NCBI RefSeq assembly: GCF_013778455.1
Contig: NZ_JACEHE010000010.1
Location: 202,359-266,358, forward strand
Source of the DNA: Streptomyces himalayensis subsp. himalayensis
Lineage (GTDB): Bacteria > Actinomycetota > Actinomycetes > Streptomycetales > Streptomycetaceae
DNA length: 64,000 nt
Direction: 5' to 3'
The position numbers and the translations under genes were made by a program. The notes under the pieces are model-generated. The model saw nothing but the letters and a program-made list of their open reading frames with translations, did not search any database and was not told where the DNA came from. Shown here one piece after another: positions 7,738 to 16,114 of the stretch (position 1 is its first letter; each line of letters begins with the position of its first letter).

Positions 7738-9428
7738 GACAGCGACTCCTCGCTTGCGCGCGCCGCCCAGGTGGCGAACCGCTCGCCGTCCTCGCGCTCC
7801 TCCTGGAAGCGCTTGAGAACGCGCTCGACGTAGTCGGGCAGCTCATCGGAGGTGACCTTCAGGCCGCGGACCTTGCGGCCGAACCCGGCCTCCAGGCCCA
7901 GTGCACCGCCCAGGTGCACCTGGAAGCCCTCGACCTGCTCGCCCTGGTCGTTGAGGACCAGCTGGCCCTTGAGACCGATGTCCGCGACCTGGATACGGGC
8001 ACAGGCGTTCGGGCAGCCGTTGATGTTGATGGTGATCGGCTCGTCGAAGTCCGGGATACGGCGCTCCAGCTCGTCGATCAGCGAGGCGCCACGGGCCTTG
8101 GTCTCGACGATGGCGAGCTTGCAGAACTCGATGCCGGTGCAGGCCATCGTGCCGCGCCGGAAGGGGGAGGGCTTGACGGTGAGGTCCAGCGCCTCCAGGC
8201 CTTCGACCAGCGACTCGACCTTCGACTCCTCCACGTCGAGCACGATCATCTTCTGCTCGACGGTCGTACGGAGCCGGCCCGAGCCGTGCGCCTCGGCCAG
8301 CTCGGCGATCTTCGTGAGGGTCGTGCCGTCCACGCGGCCGACGCGCGGCGCGAAACCGACGTAGAACCGGCCGTCCTTCTGCCGGTGCACACCGACGTGG
8401 TCGCGCCAGCGCTCCACAGGCTGGGCGGGCGCCGGGCCGTCGATCAGCTTGCGCTTGAGGTACTCGTCCTCGAGGACCTGGCGGAACTTCTCGACGCCCC
8501 AGTCTGCGAGCAGGAACTTCAGGCGGGCGCGGGTGCGCAGCCGACGGTAGCCGTAGTCGCGGAAGATCGAGATGACGCCCTCGTAGACGTCCGGGACCTC
8601 GTCCAGCGGGACCCAGGCGCCGAGGCGCTGGCCGATCTTGGGGTTGGTGGACAGGCCGCCGCCGACCCAGACGTCGAAGCCGGGGCCGTGCTCGGGGTGG
8701 TTCACGCCGACGAAGGCGACGTCGTTGATCTCGTGCGCCACGTCCAGGAGCGGCGAACCGGAGATCGCGGACTTGAACTTGCGCGGCAGGTTGGAGAATT
8801 CCTTGTTGCCGATGATCCGGCGGTGGATCTCCTCGAGAGCGGGCGTGCCGTCGATGATCTCGTCGGCGGCGATCCCGGCGACCGGGGAGCCGAGGATCAC
8901 GCGGGGAGTGTCACCGCACGCCTCGGTCGTGGACAGCCCGACGGCCTCAAGGCGGTTCCAGATCTCGGGGACGTCCTCGATACGGATCCAGTGGTACTGG
9001 ACGTTCTGCCGGTCCGTGATGTCGGCCGTGCCGCGCGCGAACTCCTGGGAGATCTCACCGATGACGCGCAGCTGCTCGGTGGTCAGCCGGCCGCCGTCGA
9101 TGCGTACGCGCAGCATGAAGTACTCGTCGTCGAGCTCCTCCGGCTCCAGGATGGCGGTCTTGCCGCCGTCGATCCCGGGCTTGCGCTGGGTGTACAGCCC
9201 CCACCAGCGCATACGGCCCCGCAGGTCATTGGGGTCGATCGAGTCGAAGCCGGTCTTGGAGTAGATCGTCTCAATGCGTGTCCGCACATTGAGACCGTCG
9301 TCGTCCTTCTTGAACTGTTCGTTGCCGTTGAGCGGGGTGAAGTGGCCCACGGCCCACTGGCCCTCACCACGGTGACGGCTCGCCTTGCGGCGGGGCGCGG
9401 CGGAGGGCTTAGGAGGGGTGGCGGCCAT
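7734..9428 (-). CDS. sirA: ferredoxin-type nitrite/sulfite reductase (assimilatory sulfite reductase)
   Basis: This 564-aa siroheme/[4Fe-4S] enzyme performs the six-electron reduction of sulfite to sulfide. The cluster and heme-bridging cysteines are C430, C436, C472 and C476 in CTGIEFC and NGCPNAC. Two ferrodoxin-like half-repeats precede each half-site, with RTRARLKFLL in the middle. The sulfur operon context points to sulfite rather than nitrite as substrate. The ATG at 9428 has AAGGACG upstream; the in-frame extension to 9515 falls in the regulatory leader. A leader peptide lies 136 bases upstream, so translation of that peptide probably controls this gene. Confidence 0.93.
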   Translation of the reverse strand: MAATPPKPSAAPRRKASRHRGEGQWAVGHFTPLNGNEQFKKDDDGLNVRTRIETIYSKTGFDSIDPNDLRGRMRWWGLYTQRKPGIDGGKTAILEPEELDDEYFMLRVRIDGGRLTTEQLRVIGEISQEFARGTADITDRQNVQYHWIRIEDVPEIWNRLEAVGLSTTEACGDTPRVILGSPVAGIAADEIIDGTPALEEIHRRIIGNKEFSNLPRKFKSAISGSPLLDVAHEINDVAFVGVNHPEHGPGFDVWVGGGLSTNPKIGQRLGAWVPLDEVPDVYEGVISIFRDYGYRRLRTRARLKFLLADWGVEKFRQVLEDEYLKRKLIDGPAPAQPVERWRDHVGVHRQKDGRFYVGFAPRVGRVDGTTLTKIAELAEAHGSGRLRTTVEQKMIVLDVEESKVESLVEGLEALDLTVKPSPFRRGTMACTGIEFCKLAIVETKARGASLIDELERRIPDFDEPITININGCPNACARIQVADIGLKGQLVLNDQGEQVEGFQVHLGGALGLEAGFGRKVRGLKVTSDELPDYVERVLKRFQEEREDGERFATWAARASEESLS

Positions 9429-9564
9429 GGTTCTACGTCCTTCGGGACAGCGGGAAAGCGGCTCTGACCTGTGCGTACGGGTGCATGCTCGATGTGCTCG
9501 AGACAGGCGCGTCATTGCGCAGGAAAGTCTTGAGACAGGGGGGGATTGCGGCGTTGCTGGACTG

Positions 9565-9648
9565 TCAGCCCGCCGGACAGATCGCGCTGGACATGCGGCC
9601 GAGGTCGACGTGCCGCCGACTCACCAAGGCAATTCCAGCTCGAGACAT
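9565..9648 (-). CDS. putative sulfur-responsive leader peptide upstream of sirA
   Basis: A 27-codon frame ends in SRRHVDLGRMSSAICPAG, which matches the recurrent Streptomyces leader-peptide pattern (RRHVDL followed by SSAxC) found before sulfur and cysteine genes. The ATG at 9648 has no clear ribosome-binding site. A GTG at 9624 preceded by GGAAT may be the true start, giving a 19-residue peptide. A single Cys codon lies four codons before the stop, and the TGA is 136 bases upstream of the sirA start. Control of the operon by cysteine- or sulfur-dependent translation of this peptide is inferred from the family. Confidence 0.75.
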   Translation of the reverse strand: MSRAGIALVSRRHVDLGRMSSAICPAG

Positions 9649-9701
9649 GACGGAAGCGTGTCACGGGGATCTCCGGACAGTCCACCGTCATCCAAGATGT
9701 G

Positions 9702-9736
9702 GACACCCTTGTCTCGCTTCATGAGACAAGGGTGTC
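9702..9736. terminator. 14-bp perfect inverted repeat (terminator or operator)
   Basis: The arms GACACCCTTGTCTC (9702-9715) and GAGACAAGGGTGTC (9723-9736) are perfect complements around a 7-base loop. It lies downstream of the GNAT gene and upstream of the sirA leader, both on the minus strand, so it could terminate the GNAT transcript. There is no T-run after it and the arms are only moderately GC-rich. An operator for the sulfur operon is the alternative, supported by further TGTCTC copies nearby. Confidence 0.65.
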
Positions 9737-9813
9737 GCCGGTCACACTGTGCTGCCGCCCGGGTCGCAGAGGGCGTGCGCGGGTCGCTGTGTGCGGGGCG
9801 CGGTGCGCGGGCC

Positions 9814-10383
9814 TCAGATGGCGTACGCGCCCGGCCATGGGCCCGGCATCGGCACCTCCGGCTCCTCCTCGACCTTGGTCTCGAACAGAGTGAAGCCGCG
9901 CCGGAGGTAGTTGTCCATAGCGTGCTCACCGTCCTTGCTGCAGGTGTGCAGCCACACACGCTTGGTCGGCGCACGACCCGGCCACCGCTCGGCCAGGTCC
10001 CAGGCGCGTGCGACGCCGTGGCTGAGCAGATGGCCGCCGAGCCGACGTCCGCGGAACGCCGGGATCAGTCCGAAGTAGACGATCTCGACGGCTCCCTCGT
10101 CCTGGGCTTCGAGCTCCACGTATCCGGCGGGGGTGCCCTTCTCGTACGCGACCCAGGTCTCCGTCCCCGGCCGGTTCAGGACCTCCTGCCACTGGGCGTA
10201 CGTCAGGCCCAGCCGGTCCGTCCAGCGGATGTCCCCGCCGACCGCCGTGTAGAGGAACCTGCTGAACTCGGGTGAAGGCACCTCGGCCCGCACGATCCGG
10301 ACGTCCCCCTCCGGAGCGGCCGAGGGCCGCAGATCGGACGGAGAGGTCTGCTCGAGGGACCACGTGGTGACAGTGATGCTCAT
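9814..10383 (-). CDS. GNAT family N-acetyltransferase
   Basis: This 189-aa protein has a GNAT core. Strand four GAVEIVYFGLIPAFRGRRLGG (residues 97-117) contains the acetyl-CoA pyrophosphate-binding R/Q-x-x-G-x-G/A-type loop as RGRRLGG, and the helix after it ends in the hydrophobic C-terminal strand with NYLRRGFTLFETK. The long upstream frame to 11445 is antisense to the response regulator and is not used. The ATG at 10383 has no strong Shine-Dalgarno site. The acceptor substrate is unknown. The gene is transcribed divergently from the response regulator. Confidence 0.85.
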   Translation of the reverse strand: MSITVTTWSLEQTSPSDLRPSAAPEGDVRIVRAEVPSPEFSRFLYTAVGGDIRWTDRLGLTYAQWQEVLNRPGTETWVAYEKGTPAGYVELEAQDEGAVEIVYFGLIPAFRGRRLGGHLLSHGVARAWDLAERWPGRAPTKRVWLHTCSKDGEHAMDNYLRRGFTLFETKVEEEPEVPMPGPWPGAYAI

Positions 10384-10659
10384 GCGCGCCAGGGAACCAT
10401 GTGACCGCCCCTCGCTCCAAAGCGGACGCGGCAGCGTCGTGGAGCCCGGTTCACGGATGGAGGAAGTGTGGCGAAGAGCACACGCCGTCGACACATACGC
10501 GGCGACCAGCGGTGGTCCGCCGCGTCGCGCCGCCCCGACATCCATTGGCCAAAGGTCGTTCACCGGGGCGGGGGCAAAACCGTGAGCGGGGGGAAGCTTG
10601 GGCGTAGGGTGGTCCGCCTTGGGGAGAGATGTACCGCCTGGGGTGGAGGGGGGCAGGGC

Positions 10660-11310
10660 ATGGCGGGCGAAGCCCGGATCCTCATGGTCGACGACCACGA
10701 GGGCAACCTCTTCGCGCTGGAGAGCGCCCTGACTCCGCTGGGCCTCCCGCTCGAGCGAGCCACCGGCGGCGACGAGGCCCTCAAGATCATCCTGCGCGGC
10801 GGCATCGGGCTCGTCCTGCTGGACGTCGTGATGCCCGACGTCAGCGGCCTGGACGTCGTGCGCTACATGAGCCGCCTGGAGCAGACGCAGGGCATCCCCG
10901 TCATCCTCCTCACCGGCCTCGGGCATGACTCCCAGATCTCGACGGCGGCCCTGCAACTCGGCGTCGCCGACTTCGTCGTCAAACCGGTCGACCCCTGGGC
11001 ACTGCGTATGAAGGCCCGCTACCTGTATGCGGCACACCAGCGGATGAGGTCGCTGGAACAGGAACTGGTGACACTGCGCGGACGGAACGGGAAGGGGACG
11101 GGGGCCGAGGGCGCGGCGGTGTCCGGCCCTGGCCCCCGCCCCGGGACCGGCTTCGGGGCCGGGACGGGGTCCGGCTCCGGGACCGGGACGGAGCCCGGCT
11201 CCCGGACAGGGTGCGGCACCGAGGCCGAGGCCGAGGCCGAGGCCGAGCCCGGAGCGCCGACGGCGAAGCCGAGGCCCGCGGCGGCGGTCCGCCCGGGCGG
11301 GGTCGGCTGA
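10660..11310 (+). CDS. receiver-domain response regulator with low-complexity tail
   Basis: This 216-aa protein is a CheY-like receiver in residues 5-125, with acidic pocket D11/D12, phosphoacceptor D55, switch T85 and K108. It is followed by about 80 residues of Gly/Ser/Thr/Ala/Glu-rich low complexity, including an (AE)n run. There is no DNA-binding or catalytic output domain, so it may act by protein contact. The ATG at 10660 is chosen because GGAGGGGGG precedes it; the frame extends upstream without coding character. No histidine kinase is adjacent. Confidence 0.88.
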   Translation: MAGEARILMVDDHEGNLFALESALTPLGLPLERATGGDEALKIILRGGIGLVLLDVVMPDVSGLDVVRYMSRLEQTQGIPVILLTGLGHDSQISTAALQLGVADFVVKPVDPWALRMKARYLYAAHQRMRSLEQELVTLRGRNGKGTGAEGAAVSGPGPRPGTGFGAGTGSGSGTGTEPGSRTGCGTEAEAEAEAEPGAPTAKPRPAAAVRPGGVG

Positions 11311-11532
11311 GGCATCGGGCGCGGGCATCGGCTGGTCATGCCGGCCGAAGGCGTCGAGCGGTGCCCGAAGATACCCGCTCGGGCTCGCGCCGCCTCTGAA
11401 GCGCTTGCGCCCGCTGACGATGACGTCGGTGGCCCGACGTGGCACCGGCCAGGGCCGGGAGGGTGTCCATGGGCGGCGCTCGTCGGCCCAGATGATCGGG
11501 GCGTCACGACTCGTGGGAGCCCGAGTGGGCGG

Positions 11533-12816
11533 TCAGCGTGTCGTCGCGCGGGTGCTGCGCACCGCAGGGGCCGTCGAGTGCGGCAGCAGATGTGCCGGGT
11601 GGTTCGGTGTGATCACCTTGACGTCGACGTCCTCGCGGAAGCGGTACGGGCGGTGGGCGAGCAGGGGCCCGAGATAGCGGCGGACCCGGGACAGCTCCGC
11701 GCGTACCGTCACCTTGCGCGCCGGATCACCGAACATGTCCTCGGCGAGCGCGGACGCACTGCGTCCGGCCCGGTTCGTGGCCAGGAGGTAGAGCAGCTCG
11801 GCATGGCGGGGGCTCAGCTCGTGCGACCACGTGCCCGCGCCGCCCGTCACCGTCACCGACCAGCGGCGGGCGTTGCTCACATCCAGCACGATCCGGGTGG
11901 GGCTCTCCGCCTCCGGCTCCTCCACAGCCCGTACGAGCCATCCGCCCGGCAGCGGCTCCACCGTGCAGGTGCCGAGCGACGGCAGCCACGTACGACCGGC
12001 GGAGAACGATCTGGGCAGAGCCAGCCGGCGCACGGGCGGCATCCCGGTCACCGCCGACGTCCAGCCGTGCACGTCGACGGCGAGGGCGCGTCCGGTCATC
12101 CGGGCCAGCATCGGCGCGGCCACCGAACGCAGCCGGTCGAGCGACGACAGATGCAGATGGCGCAGCTCGGCCTCGGCGAGCCGGGTCACCGAGGTGACCA
12201 GCGCCAACGTCGCCGGATGCATGGTGTCGAGCGGACCGCTGATGTCGATGACCCCCAGCAGCCGGCCGTCCCGCGGGTCGGTGAGCGGCGCGCCGGTGCA
12301 CGTCCACGAGTGATGCGTACGGACGAAGTGCTCCGCCGAGAACACCTGCACGGGCCGACGCGCGATGAGCGGCGTGCCGATCCCGTTCGTACCGACGACG
12401 TCCTCCGACCACTCCGCGCCGACCTCGAAACCGTGCCCGTCGGCCTTCCGCAGCACCGAGGCGCTGCCCTCCCGCCACAGGACGCGGCCCTCGCCGTCCG
12501 CCACGACCATGATGTGCTGTGCGGCGTCCGCGACCGAGACGAGCCCTTCCCGCAGGACCGGCAGGACCTGCGCGAGCGGTGAGGACCTCCGGCGGTGCTC
12601 GATCTCCTCCACGGAGAGCAGCCCCGTACGGAAGTCGTGGTCGGGGTCGACACCGCTGTGCAGCATGCGGTCCCACGACTCGCCGATCACGGGACGCGGG
12701 ACCAACGGCGGCTGCTGCCCGGAGAGCGCGGCAGCGCGCACACCCTTGAGCAGCCGCGTGGCCTGGGCCGCGTCCATGGCGGCGAGCCTGACCAGGTCGA
12801 TCGTCGGAGTCGTCAC
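11533..12816 (-). CDS. GAF-domain transcriptional regulator (AcoR N-terminal-like)
   Basis: This 427-aa protein resembles the sensory half of acetoin-type activators. A helical N-terminus (LLKGVRAAAL, ESWDRML) is followed by a GAF domain at about residues 75-220 with RTHHSWTCTGAPLTDP and GVIDISGP. There is no AAA+ sigma-54 module. Instead the C-terminus (from about 320) has a winged-helix-like segment with LSPRHAELLYLLA and VRAELSRVRRYLG. The GTG at 12816 has GGGGAGGA 4 bases upstream. Co-orientation with the acyl-CoA dehydrogenase upstream is compatible with separate transcription. The effector and targets are unknown. Confidence 0.8.
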   Translation of the reverse strand: MTTPTIDLVRLAAMDAAQATRLLKGVRAAALSGQQPPLVPRPVIGESWDRMLHSGVDPDHDFRTGLLSVEEIEHRRRSSPLAQVLPVLREGLVSVADAAQHIMVVADGEGRVLWREGSASVLRKADGHGFEVGAEWSEDVVGTNGIGTPLIARRPVQVFSAEHFVRTHHSWTCTGAPLTDPRDGRLLGVIDISGPLDTMHPATLALVTSVTRLAEAELRHLHLSSLDRLRSVAAPMLARMTGRALAVDVHGWTSAVTGMPPVRRLALPRSFSAGRTWLPSLGTCTVEPLPGGWLVRAVEEPEAESPTRIVLDVSNARRWSVTVTGGAGTWSHELSPRHAELLYLLATNRAGRSASALAEDMFGDPARKVTVRAELSRVRRYLGPLLAHRPYRFREDVDVKVITPNHPAHLLPHSTAPAVRSTRATTR

Positions 12817-13130
12817 CGGATCCTCCCCAAACCGCCGACGCCCGGATACCGAGGGTTGTGCACCCGCTACACATCCTCCCCTCTCGGCGCCCTGAAAGGG
12901 CGTCAGCGGGCGGATACGTTGCAACCTTCTGCAACTCTGGCGAACGGCCGCCGGGTGCCGGAAGCTTGGGACTGCTCCTGGGAAAGGAGCCACGGCTGCG
13001 GGGGTGGTGCGGTGTCGGCGCGGCACCACCCCCGTGACACCGTCACCCTGCCTGTGGCCCAACCCGCGACGGCGCCCTCAGCCCACCGGCCGCGACCGAG
13101 CCTTCAGCTCACCGGCCGCGCCCCGCGACC
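12817..13130. repeat. intergenic region with triplicated gene end
   Basis: The 314 bases between the GAF regulator start and the acyl-CoA dehydrogenase stop hold the regulator promoter area and two extra copies of an 18-base unit, C/T-TCAGC-C/T-CACCGGCCGCG. The copies are at 13077-13094 and 13103-13120. The third copy, 13130-13147, is the end of the dehydrogenase gene itself and includes its stop codon. The spacing is 26-27 bases. I see no further gene here. Confidence 0.75.
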
Positions 13131-14765
13131 TCAGCCCACCGGCCGCGCCCTCTCCACCACCGAGCCCAGGTCCAGACTGTGCGGCAGCGTGCCGAAGGCC
13201 GTGCCCCAGTCGCCCCCCAGGCGTGAGGCGCAGAACGTGTCGGCGACCGCCGACGGGGCGTACCGCACCAGCAGCGAGCCCTGCAGCACCAGCGCCATGC
13301 GCTCCACCACCCGCCGGGCGCGGGCCTCGATGCCGTCCAGGTCGGCGAGTTCGGTCAGGAGGTCCTTGATGGCGGCGTCGAGGCGGTGGTCCGCGCCGCG
13401 GGCCTGGCCCACCTCCTGCAGGAAGGCATTCAGCGCCTGCGGCTCGCGCTGCAACGCCCGCAGGACGTCAAGGGCCTGTACGTTCCCCGAGCCCTCCCAG
13501 ATGGAGTTGAGCGGCGACTCGCGCAGCAGCCGGGGCATGCCCGACTCCTCCACGTAGCCGTTGCCGCCGAGGCACTCCAGGGCCTCGGCCGCGACCGGCG
13601 TGCAGCGCTTCGTCACCCAGTACTTGGCGGCCGGCACCGCGATTCGCAGGAACGCACGTTCCTGCTCGCTGCCGTCGTCATACGCCGCGGCAAGCCGCAT
13701 CCCGAGCGTGGTCGCGGCCTCCGACTCCAGCGCCAGATCGGCCAGTACGTTGCGCATCAGCGGCTTGTCGATCAGCTTGCCGCCGAACGCCTCGCGGTAG
13801 CTGCAGTGGTGCACGGCCTGGGCGACGGCCTGGCGCATGATCGCGGCCGCGCCGAGTACGCAGTCGAGGCGGGTCGCCGCCACCATCTCGATGATGGTGC
13901 GCACCCCGCGCCCCTCGTCCCCGACCCGCTGCGCCCACGTCCCGTCGAACTCGACCTCGCTCGACGCGTTCGACCGGTTGCCGAGCTTGTCCTTGAGGCG
14001 CTGGATCGCGAACGGGTTGCGCGTCCCGTCCTCCAGGACGCGCGGAACGAGAAAGCACGTCAGGCCATCGGGCGCCTGCGCCAGTACCAGAAAGCCGTCC
14101 GACATCGGAGCGGAGCAGAACCACTTGTGTCCGGTGAGTGTGTACTCGCCGTCCACCGCGAGCGGCCGCGCGGCAGTCGTGTTCGCCCGTACGTCGCTGC
14201 CGCCCTGCTTCTCCGTCATCCCCATGCCGAAGAGCACGCCGGCCTTCTCCGCGGCCGGCCGCAGCCCCTCGTCGTAGATGAGAGAGGTGAGCCGCGGCTC
14301 CCACGCGGCTGCCAGTTTCGGGTCCGTGCGCAAGGCGGGCACCGCCGCATGCGTCATCGACAGGGGGCAGCCGTGCCCCGCCTCGACCTGCGACCACACC
14401 ACGAACCCGGCCGCCCGCCGCACATGCCCGCCGGGCCGCGTCCACGCCGCCGTCAGACCCGCCGAGACGCCCTTGGCGAGCAGCCGGTGCCACGACGGAT
14501 GGAACTCGACCTCGTCGATGCGGTTCCCGTACCGGTCGTGGGTGCGCAGCTTCGGCGGGTTCTCGTTGGCGAGGACGCCCCACTCCTGGGCCTGCACGGA
14601 GCCCGCGGTCCGGCCGAGCCCCGACAGGTCCTCGCGTACCTCGTCGAGCAGCCCGGGATCGACATGTCGCTCGACCGCTTCTCCCAAGGCCCGGTCGGCC
14701 CCGAAAACGTCATAGCCCACCAGGGGCGGAGCCTGGTTGGTCACTGTGTGTGTGGTGGCTGCCAT
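13131..14765 (-). CDS. acyl-CoA dehydrogenase, AidB-like
   Basis: This 544-aa flavoenzyme belongs to the AidB/isovaleryl-CoA-dehydrogenase-like branch. It shows the AidB-type FAD-site motif MTEKQGGSDVRANTT near residue 185, the substrate-loop region FCSAPMSDGFLVLAQ, and LECLGGNGYVEESG then IWEGSGNVQALDVLR near 400-430, where the catalytic base region lies. The length matches AidB. Members are linked to alkylation stress or to branched acyl-CoA oxidation; which applies here is not visible. The ATG at 14765 faces the divergent YihY gene 17 bases away and lacks a ribosome-binding site, so the mRNA may be leaderless. Confidence 0.9.
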   Translation of the reverse strand: MAATTHTVTNQAPPLVGYDVFGADRALGEAVERHVDPGLLDEVREDLSGLGRTAGSVQAQEWGVLANENPPKLRTHDRYGNRIDEVEFHPSWHRLLAKGVSAGLTAAWTRPGGHVRRAAGFVVWSQVEAGHGCPLSMTHAAVPALRTDPKLAAAWEPRLTSLIYDEGLRPAAEKAGVLFGMGMTEKQGGSDVRANTTAARPLAVDGEYTLTGHKWFCSAPMSDGFLVLAQAPDGLTCFLVPRVLEDGTRNPFAIQRLKDKLGNRSNASSEVEFDGTWAQRVGDEGRGVRTIIEMVAATRLDCVLGAAAIMRQAVAQAVHHCSYREAFGGKLIDKPLMRNVLADLALESEAATTLGMRLAAAYDDGSEQERAFLRIAVPAAKYWVTKRCTPVAAEALECLGGNGYVEESGMPRLLRESPLNSIWEGSGNVQALDVLRALQREPQALNAFLQEVGQARGADHRLDAAIKDLLTELADLDGIEARARRVVERMALVLQGSLLVRYAPSAVADTFCASRLGGDWGTAFGTLPHSLDLGSVVERARPVG

Positions 14766-14782
14766 ATCGATACGGTAAGGAG

Positions 14783-16072
14783 GTGCACCAGGCAAAAGAA
14801 ACACCTGAACGGCCGTCCGGCCGTCTTCTCCGCGCCCGCGCCATGTACCGGAACATGTCCAAGCGCAGGACGGCCTGGTTGCTGATCAAGGACACCGTCG
14901 ACTCGTGCATGGAATACCGGGTCCTCGGTCTTGCGGCGGAAGCGGCGTTCTTCACGCTGCTGTCCGTACCGCCGCTGCTGCTGAGCATGATCGGACTGCT
15001 CGGCTACGTCGACGACTGGACGGGCGCCGACACCATCGCCAGCCTGCAGACCAATCTGCTGGAGGCGTCCCGTACCGTCCTGTCCGACCGGGGCGTCAAC
15101 GAGATCGCCCGGCCCATCCTCGAGGACGTGATGCGAGGCGGCCGCCCGGACGTCATCTCGATCGGCTTCCTCTTCGCCCTGTGGTCGGGCTCGCGCGCGG
15201 TCAACGTCTTCATCGACACGATCACCGTGATGTACGGCCTCGACGGGGTGCGCGGCATCGTCAAAACGCGGCTGCTGGCGTTCCTGCTGTTCATAATCGC
15301 GCTGCTGATCGGCTCGGTGGCGCTGCCGCTGATGGTGGCCGGGCCCGACGCGGTGCTCGAGCTCTTGCCGGTGTCCACGTCGGTCGTGCAGATCCTGTAC
15401 TGGCCGGTCGTGATCGTCCTGTCGATCGTCTTTCTGACGACGCTGTACCACGTGTCGGTGCCGGTGCGGTCGCCCTGGGTGGAGGACACCCCGGGGGCGC
15501 TGGTGGCGCTCGGGATGTGGGTGCTGGGCAGCTTCCTGCTGCGCATCTACCTGACGAACACGGTGGAGGGGCCGACCACCATCTACGCCTCGCTCGCCGC
15601 GCCCGTCGCCGTGCTGCTGTGGATCGGCGTCTCCGCGTTCGCGGTGCTGGTCGGGGCCGCGGTCAATGCCGCCATCGACCGGGTGTGGCCGTCGGTGGCG
15701 ACGGCGACGGCACGTGCCGCCAACGAGCGGATGCGGGAGGCACAGGCCGCGGAGTACGTGGCCCGCGCCCAGGCGCGGCACGCCCACGACGACGATCCGG
15801 ACGACCCGGGCATGCCCTCCGAGTTCCCGGAGCGCTGGTCGAAGTTCCTGCCGCCGGACGATGTGACCTCGCGGCTGCGGGCCCATGCGAGGACGCACAC
15901 GAAGCCACACGCGAAATCGCAAGCGAAGCCAGAAACACGGAAGCCCGAAACACAGGGGCAAGCCGAGCCGGAAGTGAACCGGCAGACGCAGCCGGGAGTG
16001 AACGGGCAGGCCCAGCCGCCGACGGCGAAGAACGGCGAGGCGCCGCCGTGGCGGGAGCTCGGAGGGCGCTGA
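14783..16072 (+). CDS. YihY/BrkB family membrane protein
   Basis: This 429-aa protein has about six membrane segments in residues 35-300 and the family landmarks AEAAFFTLLSVPPLLL and FLFALWSGSRAVNVFIDTI. It was once misnamed ribonuclease BN. The last 100 residues are hydrophilic and repetitive (KPET, GQAEPEVN, TQPGVNGQAQ), including a 24-base near-duplication at about 15967-16016. The GTG at 14783 directly follows TAAGGAG, which is too close for a normal site; ATG at 14843 is an alternative. Function is unknown; related proteins are proposed envelope transporters. Confidence 0.85.
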   Translation: MHQAKETPERPSGRLLRARAMYRNMSKRRTAWLLIKDTVDSCMEYRVLGLAAEAAFFTLLSVPPLLLSMIGLLGYVDDWTGADTIASLQTNLLEASRTVLSDRGVNEIARPILEDVMRGGRPDVISIGFLFALWSGSRAVNVFIDTITVMYGLDGVRGIVKTRLLAFLLFIIALLIGSVALPLMVAGPDAVLELLPVSTSVVQILYWPVVIVLSIVFLTTLYHVSVPVRSPWVEDTPGALVALGMWVLGSFLLRIYLTNTVEGPTTIYASLAAPVAVLLWIGVSAFAVLVGAAVNAAIDRVWPSVATATARAANERMREAQAAEYVARAQARHAHDDDPDDPGMPSEFPERWSKFLPPDDVTSRLRAHARTHTKPHAKSQAKPETRKPETQGQAEPEVNRQTQPGVNGQAQPPTAKNGEAPPWRELGGR

Positions 16073-16098
16073 GGCCCGGGCACCCCCCGGCCCGGGCC
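16073..16098. terminator. bidirectional terminator between convergent genes
   Basis: Perfect 9-bp arms GGCCCGGGC (16073-16081) and GCCCGGGCC (16090-16098) flank an 8-base loop immediately after the YihY stop and before the amidase stop on the other strand. Confidence 0.65.
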
Positions 16099-16114
16099 CC
16101 ACACCCGTCACGCA

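Larger units (their letters stand above)
9429..9813. promoter_or_regulatory. sulfur operon control region
   Basis: This 385-base region between sirA and the GNAT gene holds the leader peptide (9565-9648) and a long inverted repeat (9702-9736). It also has four copies of the hexamer TGTCTC read on the minus strand, three of them outside the inverted repeat (9499-9505, 9531-9537 and 9643-9648). No clear -35/-10 pair stands out. The promoter probably lies between 9650 and 9700, where TTGGAT occurs upstream of GGAGAT at suitable spacing, but this is weak. Confidence 0.5.

Noticed and set aside
11200..11300. GAGGCC repeats as a regulatory element
   Set aside because: They are in frame in the response-regulator tail and encode an Ala-Glu run.
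10384..11445. N-terminal extension of the GNAT frame
   Set aside because: It is antisense to the receiver gene and has repetitive GLG/PGP runs produced by that gene's low-complexity tail.
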